DNA of 64,000 nt from Armatimonadetes bacterium Uphvl-Ar1 (GTDB lineage: Bacteria > Armatimonadota > Fimbriimonadia > Fimbriimonadales > Fimbriimonadaceae). The translations under genes and the position numbers were made by a program. The notes below the pieces were generated by a model, which did no database searches, was not told the DNA's origin, and saw nothing but the letters and a program-made list of their open reading frames with translations. The stretch spans positions 868,001 through 932,000 of the forward strand of contig CP021423.1 of NCBI GenBank assembly GCA_002162075.1, in the 5' to 3' direction. Shown one piece after another: positions 24,195 to 32,587 of this stretch (position 1 is the first letter of the stretch; every line of letters begins with the position of its first letter).

Positions 24195-26273
24195 CTACCG
24201 GAGGGTTGCGCCGAGTTTGGCGAGGGCGGTGACGACTTGGTCGCGGAGGGCGTTGGATTCTTCGTCTTTGAGGTTCGCGTTCATGCGGCGGAATTGGAGG
24301 GCGATTGCGAGGGAGTGGAATCCATCGGGGACGCCTTTGCCTTCGTAGACATCGAAGAGCCAGTGTCGTTCGAGATCGGGGCCACCAGCGGCGAGGATAG
24401 CCGCATCAATTTCGGTGAACGGAACCTCTTTTTTGATGAGGATGGCGATGTCGCGGCGGGAGGCGGGATTTCGGGAAATGCTGTGATAGGTCGGGATACC
24501 GGTGACCTCGTATTTGAGGGGATCCAGCGTGAGTTCCGCCATGACGGTCGTAGCGGGGAGGCTGGCTGACTCGGCGACGAGCGGGTGGATTTGCCCGAGC
24601 AGACCGACTTCTTGGTTGCCGAAAACGACCTTTGCGCATCGCGTGGGGTGGAAGCGGGGGTCGGATGTGTGGCGTTTGAATGTGATGGGGAGGTTGACGC
24701 TGTGGGCGATTTGTTCGAGGGTGCCTTTCAGGGTGAAAAAGTCAGCGGTTGATTGATCCGTTGGACGCCATGATTGCTCTTCGAACGCGCCGTTGCTGAG
24801 AAACGCGATCTGAGTGAATTCGCCTTCGGAGGAGTGAATACGTCCGACTTCGAAGATGTGGATGTTGTCGAGATTGTTTTTGCGCTGAGCATCGGCGAGG
24901 GATGGGAGGATGCTGTTGCGGAGGTAGGCCATTTCGGGGCTATGGGGTTGGCGGACTCGGATTCGGGTTGGTTTTTCTACCTCACCCCCTGACCCCCTCT
25001 CCACTAAAACGGAGAGGGGGGAATCAAGCGGGTGGAGGTCGCGGAGGGAGTGGGAGACGACTTGGTCGAATCCGGAGCGGAGGGCGGCTTCGCGGATTTT
25101 ATCGGTCAGAAGTTCAAATCCTTGGGGGCCGCCGATGGGGGTGGAGCCGATGGGAAGGGCTTCGGGGATTTTTTCGTAACCGTGGACGCGACCGATTTCT
25201 TCGATGAGGTCTTCTTCTCGGAGAATGTCAATTCGCCAGGTGGGGGTTTGGACTTCGATGGAGTCGGGGCTGATGCCAAGGATGGTGAAGCCGAGATTTT
25301 CGAGGTAAGACTGAGCCTGTTCGACGGTGATGTCCATGCCTAGGAGGGTGTTGGTTCGGCGGATGAAAACGGTGAGTTCTTGGGTTTGGGGTGGGGTCGG
25401 GTAGACGTCAATGACTCCGCCAACAGATTTTTCTCCGGTGATTTCGGTGTAAAGCTCGGTGAATCGGTTGAGGGCGGCGACGACGCCTTCGGGGTCAACG
25501 GATCGTTCGAATCGGTAGCTGGCTTCGGTGAAGAGTCCGAGTTCTTTGCGGGTTCGGCGGACAGAAGTATTGACAAAGTGGGCGGATTCTAGGAGGCAAC
25601 GGGTGGTGGATTCGCTGACTTCGGTGGGTTCACCGCCCATGATTCCGGCAAGGGCGATGGCTTGGTCGGCATCGGCAATCACCATGTGATGCGGTTGGAG
25701 TTCATGGGTTGTGCCGTCGAGGGTGGTGAGCTTTTCTCCGGCTTCGGCTTGGCGAACGATGATTCGCTCGCCGGCGAGGGTGTCGAGATCAAATGCGTGG
25801 AGGGGCTGTCCGACTTCGAACATGACATAGTTTGTGAGGTCTACGAGAAGAGAGATTGGGCGTTGACCGATTTGACTAAGGCGCTTTTGGAGCCATTCTG
25901 GACTCGGACCGTTTTGGAGATTTTCAAAAACACGGGCGGCGTAGCGAGTGCAGGATGCGGTTTGGATTTCGACGGAGGTTTTGGCCCAGATGTCGCGATT
26001 GTGAGCGTCGGGGGCAGGGAATCGGTTGGTGGCTCGTGTGTAAAGTTCCGTCGGCTTGCTGGAGGGGTCTTTGGCGAGGAGTTCGCGTGAGAGACCGAGA
26101 ACAGAGGCCCCGTCGCCTCGGTTGGCCATGATATTGATGTCGAGGACGGGTTCGCCTTCGACTTCGGTGATTTCTTCCAGTTCAAAGCCAGTCATAGTGA
26201 GGTGGTCGGCGATGGCTTGGGCGTCGAGATTGGTTTCGACGTAATCCTTGAGCATGGAGATAGTGAGTTTCAT
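24195..26273 (-). CDS. pheT: Phenylalanine-tRNA ligase beta subunit, lacking the N-terminal OB domain
   Basis: A 692-residue beta subunit of the alpha2-beta2 enzyme that charges tRNA-Phe. It opens with B1 (MKLTISMLKDYVETNLD) and passes directly to VLDINIMANRGDGASVLGLSREL, so the ~110-residue EMAP/OB-like tRNA-binding domain of most bacterial PheT proteins is missing; this explains the short length. B3/B4 and B5 (VDVYPTPPQ...), the core, and the C-terminal FDX-ACB anticodon-binding domain (SISRNPASRRDIAIL) are present. At about residues 418-432 an in-frame palindromic repeat encodes the extra SPLSVLVERGSGGEVEKP. It is the last gene of rocD-pheS-pheT. Confidence 0.93.
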   Translation of the reverse strand: MKLTISMLKDYVETNLDAQAIADHLTMTGFELEEITEVEGEPVLDINIMANRGDGASVLGLSRELLAKDPSSKPTELYTRATNRFPAPDAHNRDIWAKTSVEIQTASCTRYAARVFENLQNGPSPEWLQKRLSQIGQRPISLLVDLTNYVMFEVGQPLHAFDLDTLAGERIIVRQAEAGEKLTTLDGTTHELQPHHMVIADADQAIALAGIMGGEPTEVSESTTRCLLESAHFVNTSVRRTRKELGLFTEASYRFERSVDPEGVVAALNRFTELYTEITGEKSVGGVIDVYPTPPQTQELTVFIRRTNTLLGMDITVEQAQSYLENLGFTILGISPDSIEVQTPTWRIDILREEDLIEEIGRVHGYEKIPEALPIGSTPIGGPQGFELLTDKIREAALRSGFDQVVSHSLRDLHPLDSPLSVLVERGSGGEVEKPTRIRVRQPHSPEMAYLRNSILPSLADAQRKNNLDNIHIFEVGRIHSSEGEFTQIAFLSNGAFEEQSWRPTDQSTADFFTLKGTLEQIAHSVNLPITFKRHTSDPRFHPTRCAKVVFGNQEVGLLGQIHPLVAESASLPATTVMAELTLDPLKYEVTGIPTYHSISRNPASRRDIAILIKKEVPFTEIDAAILAAGGPDLERHWLFDVYEGKGVPDGFHSLAIALQFRRMNANLKDEESNALRDQVVTALAKLGATLR
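24977..25022. repeat. C-rich/G-rich palindromic repeat inside pheT
   Basis: CCCCCTCTCC (24993-25002) and GGAGAGGGGG (25011-25020) form a perfect 10-bp stem with an 8-nt loop. The flanking CCTCACCCCCTGA is typical of this repeat type. It is the only copy found inside a gene and keeps the frame open. Confidence 0.8.
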
Positions 26274-26288
26274 GGCGAATTTGAAGGG

Positions 26289-27284
26289 TTAGGCGAATTG
26301 GGAGAGGAATCGGAAATCGTTGTCGAAGAAGTGGCGGAGGTCATCTATGCCGTAGGCCATCATGGGGATTCGTTCGACACCGAGGCCGAATGCGAATCCG
26401 CTGAATTCCCGGGTGTCGATGCCGTATCGTTCGAGAATGTTGGGGTGGATGAGTCCGGCACCGCCGAGTTCGACCCATTTTCCGTTGAAGAGCTTGGGGG
26501 TGGAGATCGCGTAGTCGACGCCGGGTTCGACGAAGGGGAAGAAGTCAGGTCGGAAACGGACATTGACTTCTTGGCCAAACATGGCGCGGGCAAATTCTCC
26601 GAGAGTTCCTTTGAGATGGGCCATGGAGATGCCGCGATCGATCATGAAGCAGTCCACTTGGTGGAATGTGTGGTTGTGGGTGCGGTCAACGGCTTCGTTG
26701 CGGAAGGTGCGGCCGACGGTGAATACTCGGAGAGGTGGTTTTTGAGTTTCGAAGACTCGGCCTTGGAGGGCAGTGCATTGGGTGCGAAGCACTAGATCAT
26801 CTTCGACATAGAAGGTGTCTTGTTCATCCATTGCAGGGTGATCGGGTGGGTAATTGAGAGCGTCGAAGTTGTATTTGAATTGTTCGAGTTCGGGTGATTC
26901 TTGGTAGACGAAGCCCATTGAGCCGAGGGTGCGCTTGATTTTGTTGGTGGTGAGCTGAAGGACGTGTTCGCGACCGTAGCGAGGCGGTCGTCCGGGGAGG
27001 GTGATGTCAATGCGTTCGGCTTCGAACTGTTTTGAGAGTTCGCCGCCTTTGAGGTCTTGAATCCGCTGGTTGAGAAGAGCTTCCACCTGGCTCTTGGCCT
27101 GATTGACGGCGGCACCAAAGAGGGGTTTTTGGTCGTTGGGCAGGGCACCGATGCCCTTCATGAGTCCGCTGAGTTTTCCGGATTTTCCAAGAAATTCAAG
27201 TTCCACTGCGCGGAGGTCGTCGGTGGATTTTGCCGCGTTAATGGCGGTGATCGCTTCGGTTTGGACGGCGGTGACTTGTTCCAT
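26289..27284 (-). CDS. pheS: Phenylalanine-tRNA ligase alpha subunit
   Basis: A 331-residue catalytic subunit. An N-terminal coiled-coil arm precedes the class II core: motif 2-like LLRTHTS-region equivalent VLRTQCTALQGR, FRNEAVDRTHNHTFHQVDCF, the phenylalanine pocket FRPDFFPFVEPGVDYAI and motif 3 GFAFGLGVERIPMMAYGI. GGAGLIHPNILERYGID is also conserved. Length is normal. It lies 15 bp before pheT on the minus strand and 8 bp after rocD. Confidence 0.96.
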   Translation of the reverse strand: MEQVTAVQTEAITAINAAKSTDDLRAVELEFLGKSGKLSGLMKGIGALPNDQKPLFGAAVNQAKSQVEALLNQRIQDLKGGELSKQFEAERIDITLPGRPPRYGREHVLQLTTNKIKRTLGSMGFVYQESPELEQFKYNFDALNYPPDHPAMDEQDTFYVEDDLVLRTQCTALQGRVFETQKPPLRVFTVGRTFRNEAVDRTHNHTFHQVDCFMIDRGISMAHLKGTLGEFARAMFGQEVNVRFRPDFFPFVEPGVDYAISTPKLFNGKWVELGGAGLIHPNILERYGIDTREFSGFAFGLGVERIPMMAYGIDDLRHFFDNDFRFLSQFA

Positions 27285-27292
27285 GCGGCTTG

Positions 27293-28579
27293 TTATGAGA
27301 CGGCTTTGATCGCATCAATGACGCGGTCGATGGCTTCCATGAGGAGGTCTTCTTCGATTGTGAGCGGAGGAGTGAGACGGAAGGTCCGTTTTCGGGTTTC
27401 TTTGGTGAGGATTCCCCGTTCGACCAGAGCGTGGGACATGGCGTAGCTGTCTACGTCTTCGTGAACTTCGATTCCGATGAGGAGGCCCATTCCGCGGATT
27501 TCTTTGATCGCGGGGAGTTTGGCGGCTTTGAGCTTGGCAATGACCTTTTCACCGAGTTCGGTGACGCGGGTGGCGTAGTCGCCGGTTTCAAATTCGGCTA
27601 GTGCGGCGAGGGCGACGGCGGCGCCGAGAGGGTTTCCACCAAAAGTTGAACCGTGGTCGCCGGGTTGGAACATTTTCATGACGTGATCTTTTCCGACCGC
27701 GGCACTGACGGGGAGGATTCCGCCGCCCAGGGCTTTTCCGACCGCGAGGAGGTCAGGCACGGCATTCTCTTCGTGCATGAACGTGAATTTAGTTCCGGTT
27801 CGGTAGAAGCCGACTTGGATTTCATCCCAGATCAGGAGGACATTTTCTGCATCGCATAGTTCTCGTACTTGGGTCATCCAGCCTTTGGGCGGGCAGATAA
27901 TTCCGCCTTCGGCTTGGATGGGTTCGGCGAGGATCGCGACGGTGTTGGGGGTGATTGCGGCTTTGAGGGCTTCGATGTCACCGAACGGGATTATTTTGAA
28001 TCCTGGGGTGAAGGGGCCAAAGTGAGCTTTGTATCCCGGTTCTGAGCTGAAGCCGACGATGGTTGTTGTGCGACCGTGGAAGTTTTCTTCAAAGACGATG
28101 ATTTCGGCTTGGTCGGCTGGAACCCCTTTGACCGTGTAGCCCCATTTGCGGGCGAGTTTGATGCACGTTTCGACGGCCTCTGCTCCGGTGTTCATGGGGC
28201 AGACGCGGTCGAGGCCGCAGAATTCGGCGAGACCGTGGAGAAATAGGCCGACTTCGGCGTTGTTGAATGCGCGGGATACAACGGCGACGTTATCGAGTTG
28301 TTCTTTGAGAGCGTTGACGATTGCGGGGTTGAGGTGTCCGTGAGCGGTTGCGGAGTACGAGCCGATGCAGTCGATGTATTCTTTTCCGGCTTGATCCCAG
28401 ACCCGGGCGTTTTGGCCTCGGATGATGTTAACGGGGAGGGGTTTGTAGTTGAGGGTGCCGTACGCTTGAGAAAGATCAGCGGCTTGTTGATCGGTGAGGG
28501 ATTCGACCATTGATCGGAATTCACCGTTTGAGATTTTTTGCCACATTGTTTCGTTCTGCGTGCAGGCCATGGGGTTCAT
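27293..28579 (-). CDS. rocD: Ornithine aminotransferase (class III PLP aminotransferase)
   Basis: A 428-residue class III aminotransferase. GTLNYKPLPVNIIRGQNARV and YIDCIGSYSATAHGHLNP at the N-terminus, NTGAEAVETCIKLARKWGY, IWDEIQVGFYRTGTKF, the PLP-lysine in LLAVGKALGGGILPVSA, HGSTFGGNPLGAAVALAAL, and a C-terminal TKETRKRTFRLTPPL all match ornithine delta-aminotransferase (ornithine to glutamate semialdehyde). Acetylornithine aminotransferase is the alternative, but the opening NYKPLPV favours RocD. Several in-frame starts exist near the 5' end; an ATG ~36 bases downstream (MWQKI...) is an alternative. First gene of the pheST unit. Confidence 0.85.
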   Translation of the reverse strand: MNPMACTQNETMWQKISNGEFRSMVESLTDQQAADLSQAYGTLNYKPLPVNIIRGQNARVWDQAGKEYIDCIGSYSATAHGHLNPAIVNALKEQLDNVAVVSRAFNNAEVGLFLHGLAEFCGLDRVCPMNTGAEAVETCIKLARKWGYTVKGVPADQAEIIVFEENFHGRTTTIVGFSSEPGYKAHFGPFTPGFKIIPFGDIEALKAAITPNTVAILAEPIQAEGGIICPPKGWMTQVRELCDAENVLLIWDEIQVGFYRTGTKFTFMHEENAVPDLLAVGKALGGGILPVSAAVGKDHVMKMFQPGDHGSTFGGNPLGAAVALAALAEFETGDYATRVTELGEKVIAKLKAAKLPAIKEIRGMGLLIGIEVHEDVDSYAMSHALVERGILTKETRKRTFRLTPPLTIEEDLLMEAIDRVIDAIKAVS

Positions 28580-28716
28580 TGTGAGGGATAGGGACGGCTC
28601 TTGTGAACCCCCATGGGCAGGGAGGCGGGTTTGGAGGGGGACTTTGGCGGAGTTTGCGGGAATTCCGTGGGAAATTTGCGGGGGAATGTGGAAGAAGATG
28701 AGATAGCAGGGAAGCT

Positions 28717-29337
28717 ATGGCAGAGAAGGCAAAGAAGAAGGGCGGGAAGTTACCGATTATTCTCGTGGCGGTTTTGGCCGTTGCGGGAGGCGGGTTCTTC
28801 GCGATGGGGGGCAAGAAGGAGGCTCCGAAGGAAAAGGAAGAAGAGCCTGAAGTGAAGCTTGGGGCCGTTCAGAAATTGGGCGGTGAGTTTTTGGTTAATT
28901 TGAAGGACGGGAAGACTTATCTCTTGGCGGAGATTTCAGTTCAGCTGGATGAGAAAGGTCATGTCAATGATCCGGCGCCAAAGGCAGAGGGTGAGAAAAA
29001 GGACGATCACGGCAAAGGGGGCGGCGAGATGACTTTTTCGATTGCTCGGGACGCGGTGAACATGACTTTGGCAAAGATGTCAGTTGATGACATTACGAAG
29101 CCGGACGGAATGAAGCATTTGAAACGTGAACTTGCGCTAGCGATTAATCATGCGCTCCACGCATCTCACGGGGAGAAATCCGAGGAAGAGAAGAAGAAGG
29201 AGAAGCACGAGAAGGAGAAAAGTGGGGGGCATGAGGATGAGATTGATCACGAGTGGCTGGATGAGCTGGGTCGTGATTCAGAAGAAGGGCCGGTCTTGAA
29301 AGTGTTCTTTGATCGGTTCATGTACCAGAAACGATAA
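28717..29337 (+). CDS. fliL: FliL-like flagellar basal-body-associated protein
   Basis: About 206 residues: a Lys-rich cytoplasmic end, one membrane helix (LPIILVAVLAVAGGGFFAM), a charged linker and a periplasmic domain. The C-terminus LKVFFDRFMYQ matches the usual FliL end, and LGGEFLVNLKDGKTYLLAEIS its first strands. In other bacteria FliL is associated with stator and rotor. Two Lys/Glu/Gly-rich insertions, including a run near residue 155, are longer than usual. No other flagellar gene lies in the window, so the assignment rests on the sequence alone. The 3' end overlaps the convergent glycosyltransferase by 20 bases. Confidence 0.72.
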   Translation: MAEKAKKKGGKLPIILVAVLAVAGGGFFAMGGKKEAPKEKEEEPEVKLGAVQKLGGEFLVNLKDGKTYLLAEISVQLDEKGHVNDPAPKAEGEKKDDHGKGGGEMTFSIARDAVNMTLAKMSVDDITKPDGMKHLKRELALAINHALHASHGEKSEEEKKKEKHEKEKSGGHEDEIDHEWLDELGRDSEEGPVLKVFFDRFMYQKR

Positions 29338-30619
29338 TCTCACTTTGGTAGCCATAGTCATCAGGGTCGGGAGGCGTGTGCCTACCGACCCATTCTCTTA
29401 TTGAAGCTAGGCCAGCGATGGCGAGAATGACCTGGAAGGGGATGGTGGGGAGAGCGAAGCGTCCGTTGCCAAAGAAGATCGCGACGATGACCGCCGTGAG
29501 GAAAATTTGGGGGAGAGCGATGCGGACGAGGAATCGGCCTGATGGTGTGATCAGTCCGAGAATTGTTCCGATCAAGGCGGCCCATAGGAGGATGGCGGTG
29601 TAGGTGTTGGTGTATTGCCGGGCGGCGAGGAAGAGCTCGCGGTTTTTGTCCATTCCGGGGGTGATTTGTTTGTTTGGATCGGTTTGAAAGGACCAGTACG
29701 GAATGTCGGTGGGGTTGTTGAATGTGAAGCTGAGTTTTGCGGGGATCAACGAGAGAGAGCGGGCGGGGTTGGAGCGGATTTCTTGAAGGGCGAGGACGCG
29801 CGTGGTGCGGTCGTTGTTGATTTCGGCAGAGGGAGATTGGGGGATTCCGGGCGGGGTTTGGTAGTTCCCGGTGGCCCCGTGGTTGTGTCCGATCCAGAGG
29901 TTATCACCGCCGTTTGTTGAGATGAACACAAGGTGTCCGTGGGTTCGGTAGGTGCGGACGATCCATGGGGTTATGGTGGTGAGGGCGATGATCCCGCAGA
30001 AGAGAACGGCGATATGGAGTTTGGGCTTTCGGTAGTCGGTGGTGGGCCGAGGGGAGGACGCAAGCGCAAGGGGGATGAGGATGGCTTGGGGACGGACGAG
30101 GGTGGCTAATCCGACGAGGAATCCGGCCCAGCCCCAGCGGGTGTAGGATTGAGCCCAGAGGACGCTTTGGAGGGCGGCGAGGGTGAGAAATGTGTAGAGA
30201 GGTTCGGAGGCGATGATTCCGCTGTACGCGATCATTCCGGGGCTGAGGGCAACAAGCATTCCCGCGAGGAGGCTAAGAGACTGAGAGCCGATGAGTCGGC
30301 GGACGATGCTTGCGGTGAGGAGGGCGCAGAGGAGGGTGAGGGTGGCGTTGAAAACTTTGGCGGCTACTAGGGAAGGGCCTGTAAGCTTGAAGATTGCAGC
30401 GAGGGCCAGAGGGAATCCGGGGGGCCAGTAGGCGGTGTGGCCTTGTTCGGTTCGGTAGCCAAGGGATTGGCTGAGTTCGGTGGCGCGTTGGAGGTACCAC
30501 GCGAAATCGGTTTGGGGCTGGGTGTTGATTTCGGTGAGCCACCAGAGCCGGGCGAGGGCACCGATGGCGATGATGACGAGGGCGGGCCAGTTTCTTTGGA
30601 GGAAAGGGTGGCTCGCCAT
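29318..30619 (-). CDS. Dolichyl-phosphate-mannose-type membrane glycosyltransferase
   Basis: A 433-residue polytopic protein, about nine to ten membrane helices, with the PMT/ArnT-like (GT-C fold) pattern. Between helices 1 and 2 lies QPQTDFAWYLQRATE, with the acidic residue expected near the active site, then HTAYWPPGFPLALA, and LATLVRPQAILIPLALA further on. It should transfer a sugar from a polyprenyl-phosphate donor on the outer membrane face. The acceptor is unknown. The ORF ends with a short soluble tail. Confidence 0.82.
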   Translation of the reverse strand: MASHPFLQRNWPALVIIAIGALARLWWLTEINTQPQTDFAWYLQRATELSQSLGYRTEQGHTAYWPPGFPLALAAIFKLTGPSLVAAKVFNATLTLLCALLTASIVRRLIGSQSLSLLAGMLVALSPGMIAYSGIIASEPLYTFLTLAALQSVLWAQSYTRWGWAGFLVGLATLVRPQAILIPLALASSPRPTTDYRKPKLHIAVLFCGIIALTTITPWIVRTYRTHGHLVFISTNGGDNLWIGHNHGATGNYQTPPGIPQSPSAEINNDRTTRVLALQEIRSNPARSLSLIPAKLSFTFNNPTDIPYWSFQTDPNKQITPGMDKNRELFLAARQYTNTYTAILLWAALIGTILGLITPSGRFLVRIALPQIFLTAVIVAIFFGNGRFALPTIPFQVILAIAGLASIREWVGRHTPPDPDDYGYQSEIIVSGT

Positions 30620-30638
30620 GAATTCTATTTTGACGAGT

Positions 30639-31328
30639 TTAGAGTGCTATTAGTTGGGGGTTTGTTAAGGTTTCGTTGCCTTGGTCGTCCAGCCAGTAAG
30701 CGGATGCGGTGGGAGAGGTGGTGACGACTTGGGTGAGTTCGGTGCCGGTGAAGAGGCAGGCGGCTCCGCCGTCGCATGCGAGGGTTCTGCCTAGGTTGCC
30801 AGATTTGATTAGCTTTTGGAGGGTGGGTTTGCGTTCGGGTTCTTCATCGTAGTGAGGGCAGAAGTCGTAAGGGAGCCAGCCGAGGCAGTCCATCGCGCTC
30901 AGTTCGCCATGAAAGGAATCGGTACTGCATCGCTGGAACCAGGCGTTGGCGCCGGCGGAAGTTCCGGTGATGGGGATTCCTTGTTGCCAGGCTTGGTGGA
31001 GGATTTTATCGAGGCCCCATTCTCGCCAGAGGGCAAGCATGTTGTAGGTTGATCCGCCGCTGACATAGATGATGTCTTGACTGAGAATGTAGTCGGCGAG
31101 GTCTCGGGTTGGTGGGCGGAAGAGTTCGCAGGTTGTGGGTTGGCAGGGGAGTTGTTCGGCGGCTTTTTGGAACCGGGCGATGCGGAAGAGGGAGTCTCCG
31201 GAGGCGGTGGGGATGAGGCAGAGTTTGGGGTTTTGTTTGGGTGTGAGGGTGAGGATGTACCGGTCGAGGGCGGATCGGTGGGGTTGTTCGGAGTCGAATC
31301 CGCCTCCGCCGATGGCGAGGATGGTCAT
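30639..31328 (-). CDS. pepE: Peptidase E (S51 family)
   Basis: About 229 residues. It matches the S51 dipeptidase/cyanophycinase-type fold: MTILAIGGGGFD at the start, KLCLIPTASGDS, IIYVSGGSTYNMLALWREW and the nucleophile elbow GTSAGANAWF with catalytic Ser, then a His/Glu-bearing CPHYDEEPERKPTLQ. The family hydrolyses Asp-X dipeptides. ATG 31328 is used because the family's first strand begins there; an in-frame start 61 codons upstream gives an unlikely Thr/Arg-rich extension. It diverges from the YdcF gene. Confidence 0.87.
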   Translation of the reverse strand: MTILAIGGGGFDSEQPHRSALDRYILTLTPKQNPKLCLIPTASGDSLFRIARFQKAAEQLPCQPTTCELFRPPTRDLADYILSQDIIYVSGGSTYNMLALWREWGLDKILHQAWQQGIPITGTSAGANAWFQRCSTDSFHGELSAMDCLGWLPYDFCPHYDEEPERKPTLQKLIKSGNLGRTLACDGGAACLFTGTELTQVVTTSPTASAYWLDDQGNETLTNPQLIAL

Positions 31329-31371
31329 GGGTGGGGTTTTACCTGGGCTTGGCGGGTGGGTTTTTATGTTG

Positions 31372-31377
31372 TAGTCT
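31372..31377 (+). promoter_or_regulatory. Probable -10 box (TAGTCT) upstream of the YdcF-like gene
   Basis: TAGTCT ends 9 nt before GTG 31387. Confidence 0.35.
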
Positions 31378-31386
31378 AGGGAAGTT

Positions 31387-31989
31387 GTGAAGCAGTTTCT
31401 CCGGCGGAAGTGGGTTCGGTGGGTTTTGGGAGTTGTTGCTGCTCTGCTGGTCGCCTTCGTTGGGACTGCAGTTTTGATTTGGACTAGTGCGGGGAGTTCG
31501 AGCGGGAGCAAGTCTGATGTCGCGATTGTGCTTGGGGCAGCGGTTTGGGGCGAGGAGCCAAGCCCGGTTTTTGAGGGGCGGCTGGATGAGGCGGTTCGAC
31601 TCGTTGCGTCGGGAATGGCGGATCAGGTGATTGTTACGGGAGGCGTAGGTGCGAAGGGGGGATTGAGCGAAGCGGAGGTTGGCAAACGCTACTTGGTTTC
31701 TAAGGGGGTACCGCCAGAGGTGATTCTGGAGGAGAATCGTTCTCGCCGGACGTTTGACAATTTGAAGAATGCCAAGGAGATCATAGAGCGCGAAAGGTTG
31801 ATGAGCTGTTTGGTTGTTAGTGATCCGCTCCATATGCATCGGGCGATGGGGATGGCACGGAAGCTTGGGATGGATGCGGAGGCGAGGCCGACATCGAGCT
31901 CGGCTTATCGAGGATTGGGTTCTCGCTTGAAATTTTTGGCGCGGGAGGTGTGGTTTTTGTGGGGGTTTTGGTTGGGTGGGGGGAGATGA
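31387..31989 (+). CDS. YdcF/SanA-like DUF218 protein
   Basis: A 200-residue protein with one N-terminal membrane helix (VLGVVAALLVAFVGTAVLIW) and a DUF218 domain: VAIVLGAAVWGEEPSPVFEGRLDEA, VIVTGGVGAKGGLSEAEVGKRYL and ILEENRSRRTFDNLKNAKEII, then VVSDPLHMHRAMGMARKLGM. SanA and YdcF relatives are linked to envelope integrity and vancomycin tolerance; the activity is not settled. Short for the family but complete. GTG start nine bases after a TAGTCT hexamer. Confidence 0.83.
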   Translation: MKQFLRRKWVRWVLGVVAALLVAFVGTAVLIWTSAGSSSGSKSDVAIVLGAAVWGEEPSPVFEGRLDEAVRLVASGMADQVIVTGGVGAKGGLSEAEVGKRYLVSKGVPPEVILEENRSRRTFDNLKNAKEIIERERLMSCLVVSDPLHMHRAMGMARKLGMDAEARPTSSSAYRGLGSRLKFLAREVWFLWGFWLGGGR

Positions 31990-32049
31990 ATCAGTGATCC
32001 AGGTACGAATCCACTGGCTAAGGCAGTGCCACCCATACTCTGCAGGCTG

Positions 32050-32493
32050 TTACAGGACGCCGAGGACGGCTTCGAGCTGGACGTTTGAGCTGCGAAGGCG
32101 TTGGCAGAGGGTTCGGCCGATATTGCGAAGGATTTGGAGGCCGATTTGGGGCTGCTCGTTCATGAGTTGATTGAGCTTGTTGGCGGAAATGCGGATGAGT
32201 TGGGAATCGCCGTCGGAGATGACGGTTGCGGAGCGTTCGGATTCGCCGAAAAGGGCGATTTCTCCGACGAGGGCACCTTTTTGGAGTCGGGCGATCGGGT
32301 CGCCATGGATTGTGGTGACGCGGACTTTTCCGTCAAGGATGATGAAGATGTCGTTGGCTTCTTCGGTTTCGTTGACGATGGTTTGCATATCGGTTGCGGT
32401 GATGACTTCGCTGATGCCTGCGATGGCGGCGATTTGATCATCGCTGAGGCCATCGGCCATGTAGCTGTTTTTTATTCCGACGATGCGATCCAT
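32050..32493 (-). CDS. Cyclic-nucleotide-binding domain protein without HTH
   Basis: About 147 residues, a stand-alone cNMP-binding beta-roll: IFIILDGKVRVTTIHGDPIARLQKGALVGEIALFGESERSATVISDGDSQLIRI. The GE-x-ALFGE-x-x-RSATV segment is the phosphate-binding cassette, here with all key Gly, Glu and Arg. No DNA-binding part follows, so it should act on a partner protein rather than a promoter. Converges with the YdcF-like gene; nothing nearby names a partner, but a Crp-family gene is at 3571. Confidence 0.82.
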   Translation of the reverse strand: MDRIVGIKNSYMADGLSDDQIAAIAGISEVITATDMQTIVNETEEANDIFIILDGKVRVTTIHGDPIARLQKGALVGEIALFGESERSATVISDGDSQLIRISANKLNQLMNEQPQIGLQILRNIGRTLCQRLRSSNVQLEAVLGVL

Positions 32494-32540
32494 TGAGATT
32501 TTGATTTTACTTGATTTGAAATTTTGGCCTTGGCTGGCAC

Positions 32541-32574
32541 AAAAAAATCCCCCTGCCGTGCGGTAGAGGGGATT
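32541..32574 (-). terminator. Intrinsic terminator of the pyrophosphatase gene
   Basis: AATCCCC and GGGGATT frame a loop around an inner CCGCACGG-type stem. Read on the minus strand the hairpin is followed by a run of seven Ts just beyond the pyrophosphatase stop. Confidence 0.8.
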
Positions 32575-32587
32575 GACTTGACCGACC

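Noticed and set aside
24502-24756. Plus-strand open frames across pheS/pheT with long stretches.
   Set aside because: They are antisense shadows of conserved coding regions; the minus-strand products have full family motifs.
32000-32049. Weak hairpin (CACTG...CAGTG) between the YdcF-like gene and the cNMP gene as a terminator.
   Set aside because: Only five base pairs and no U-tract.
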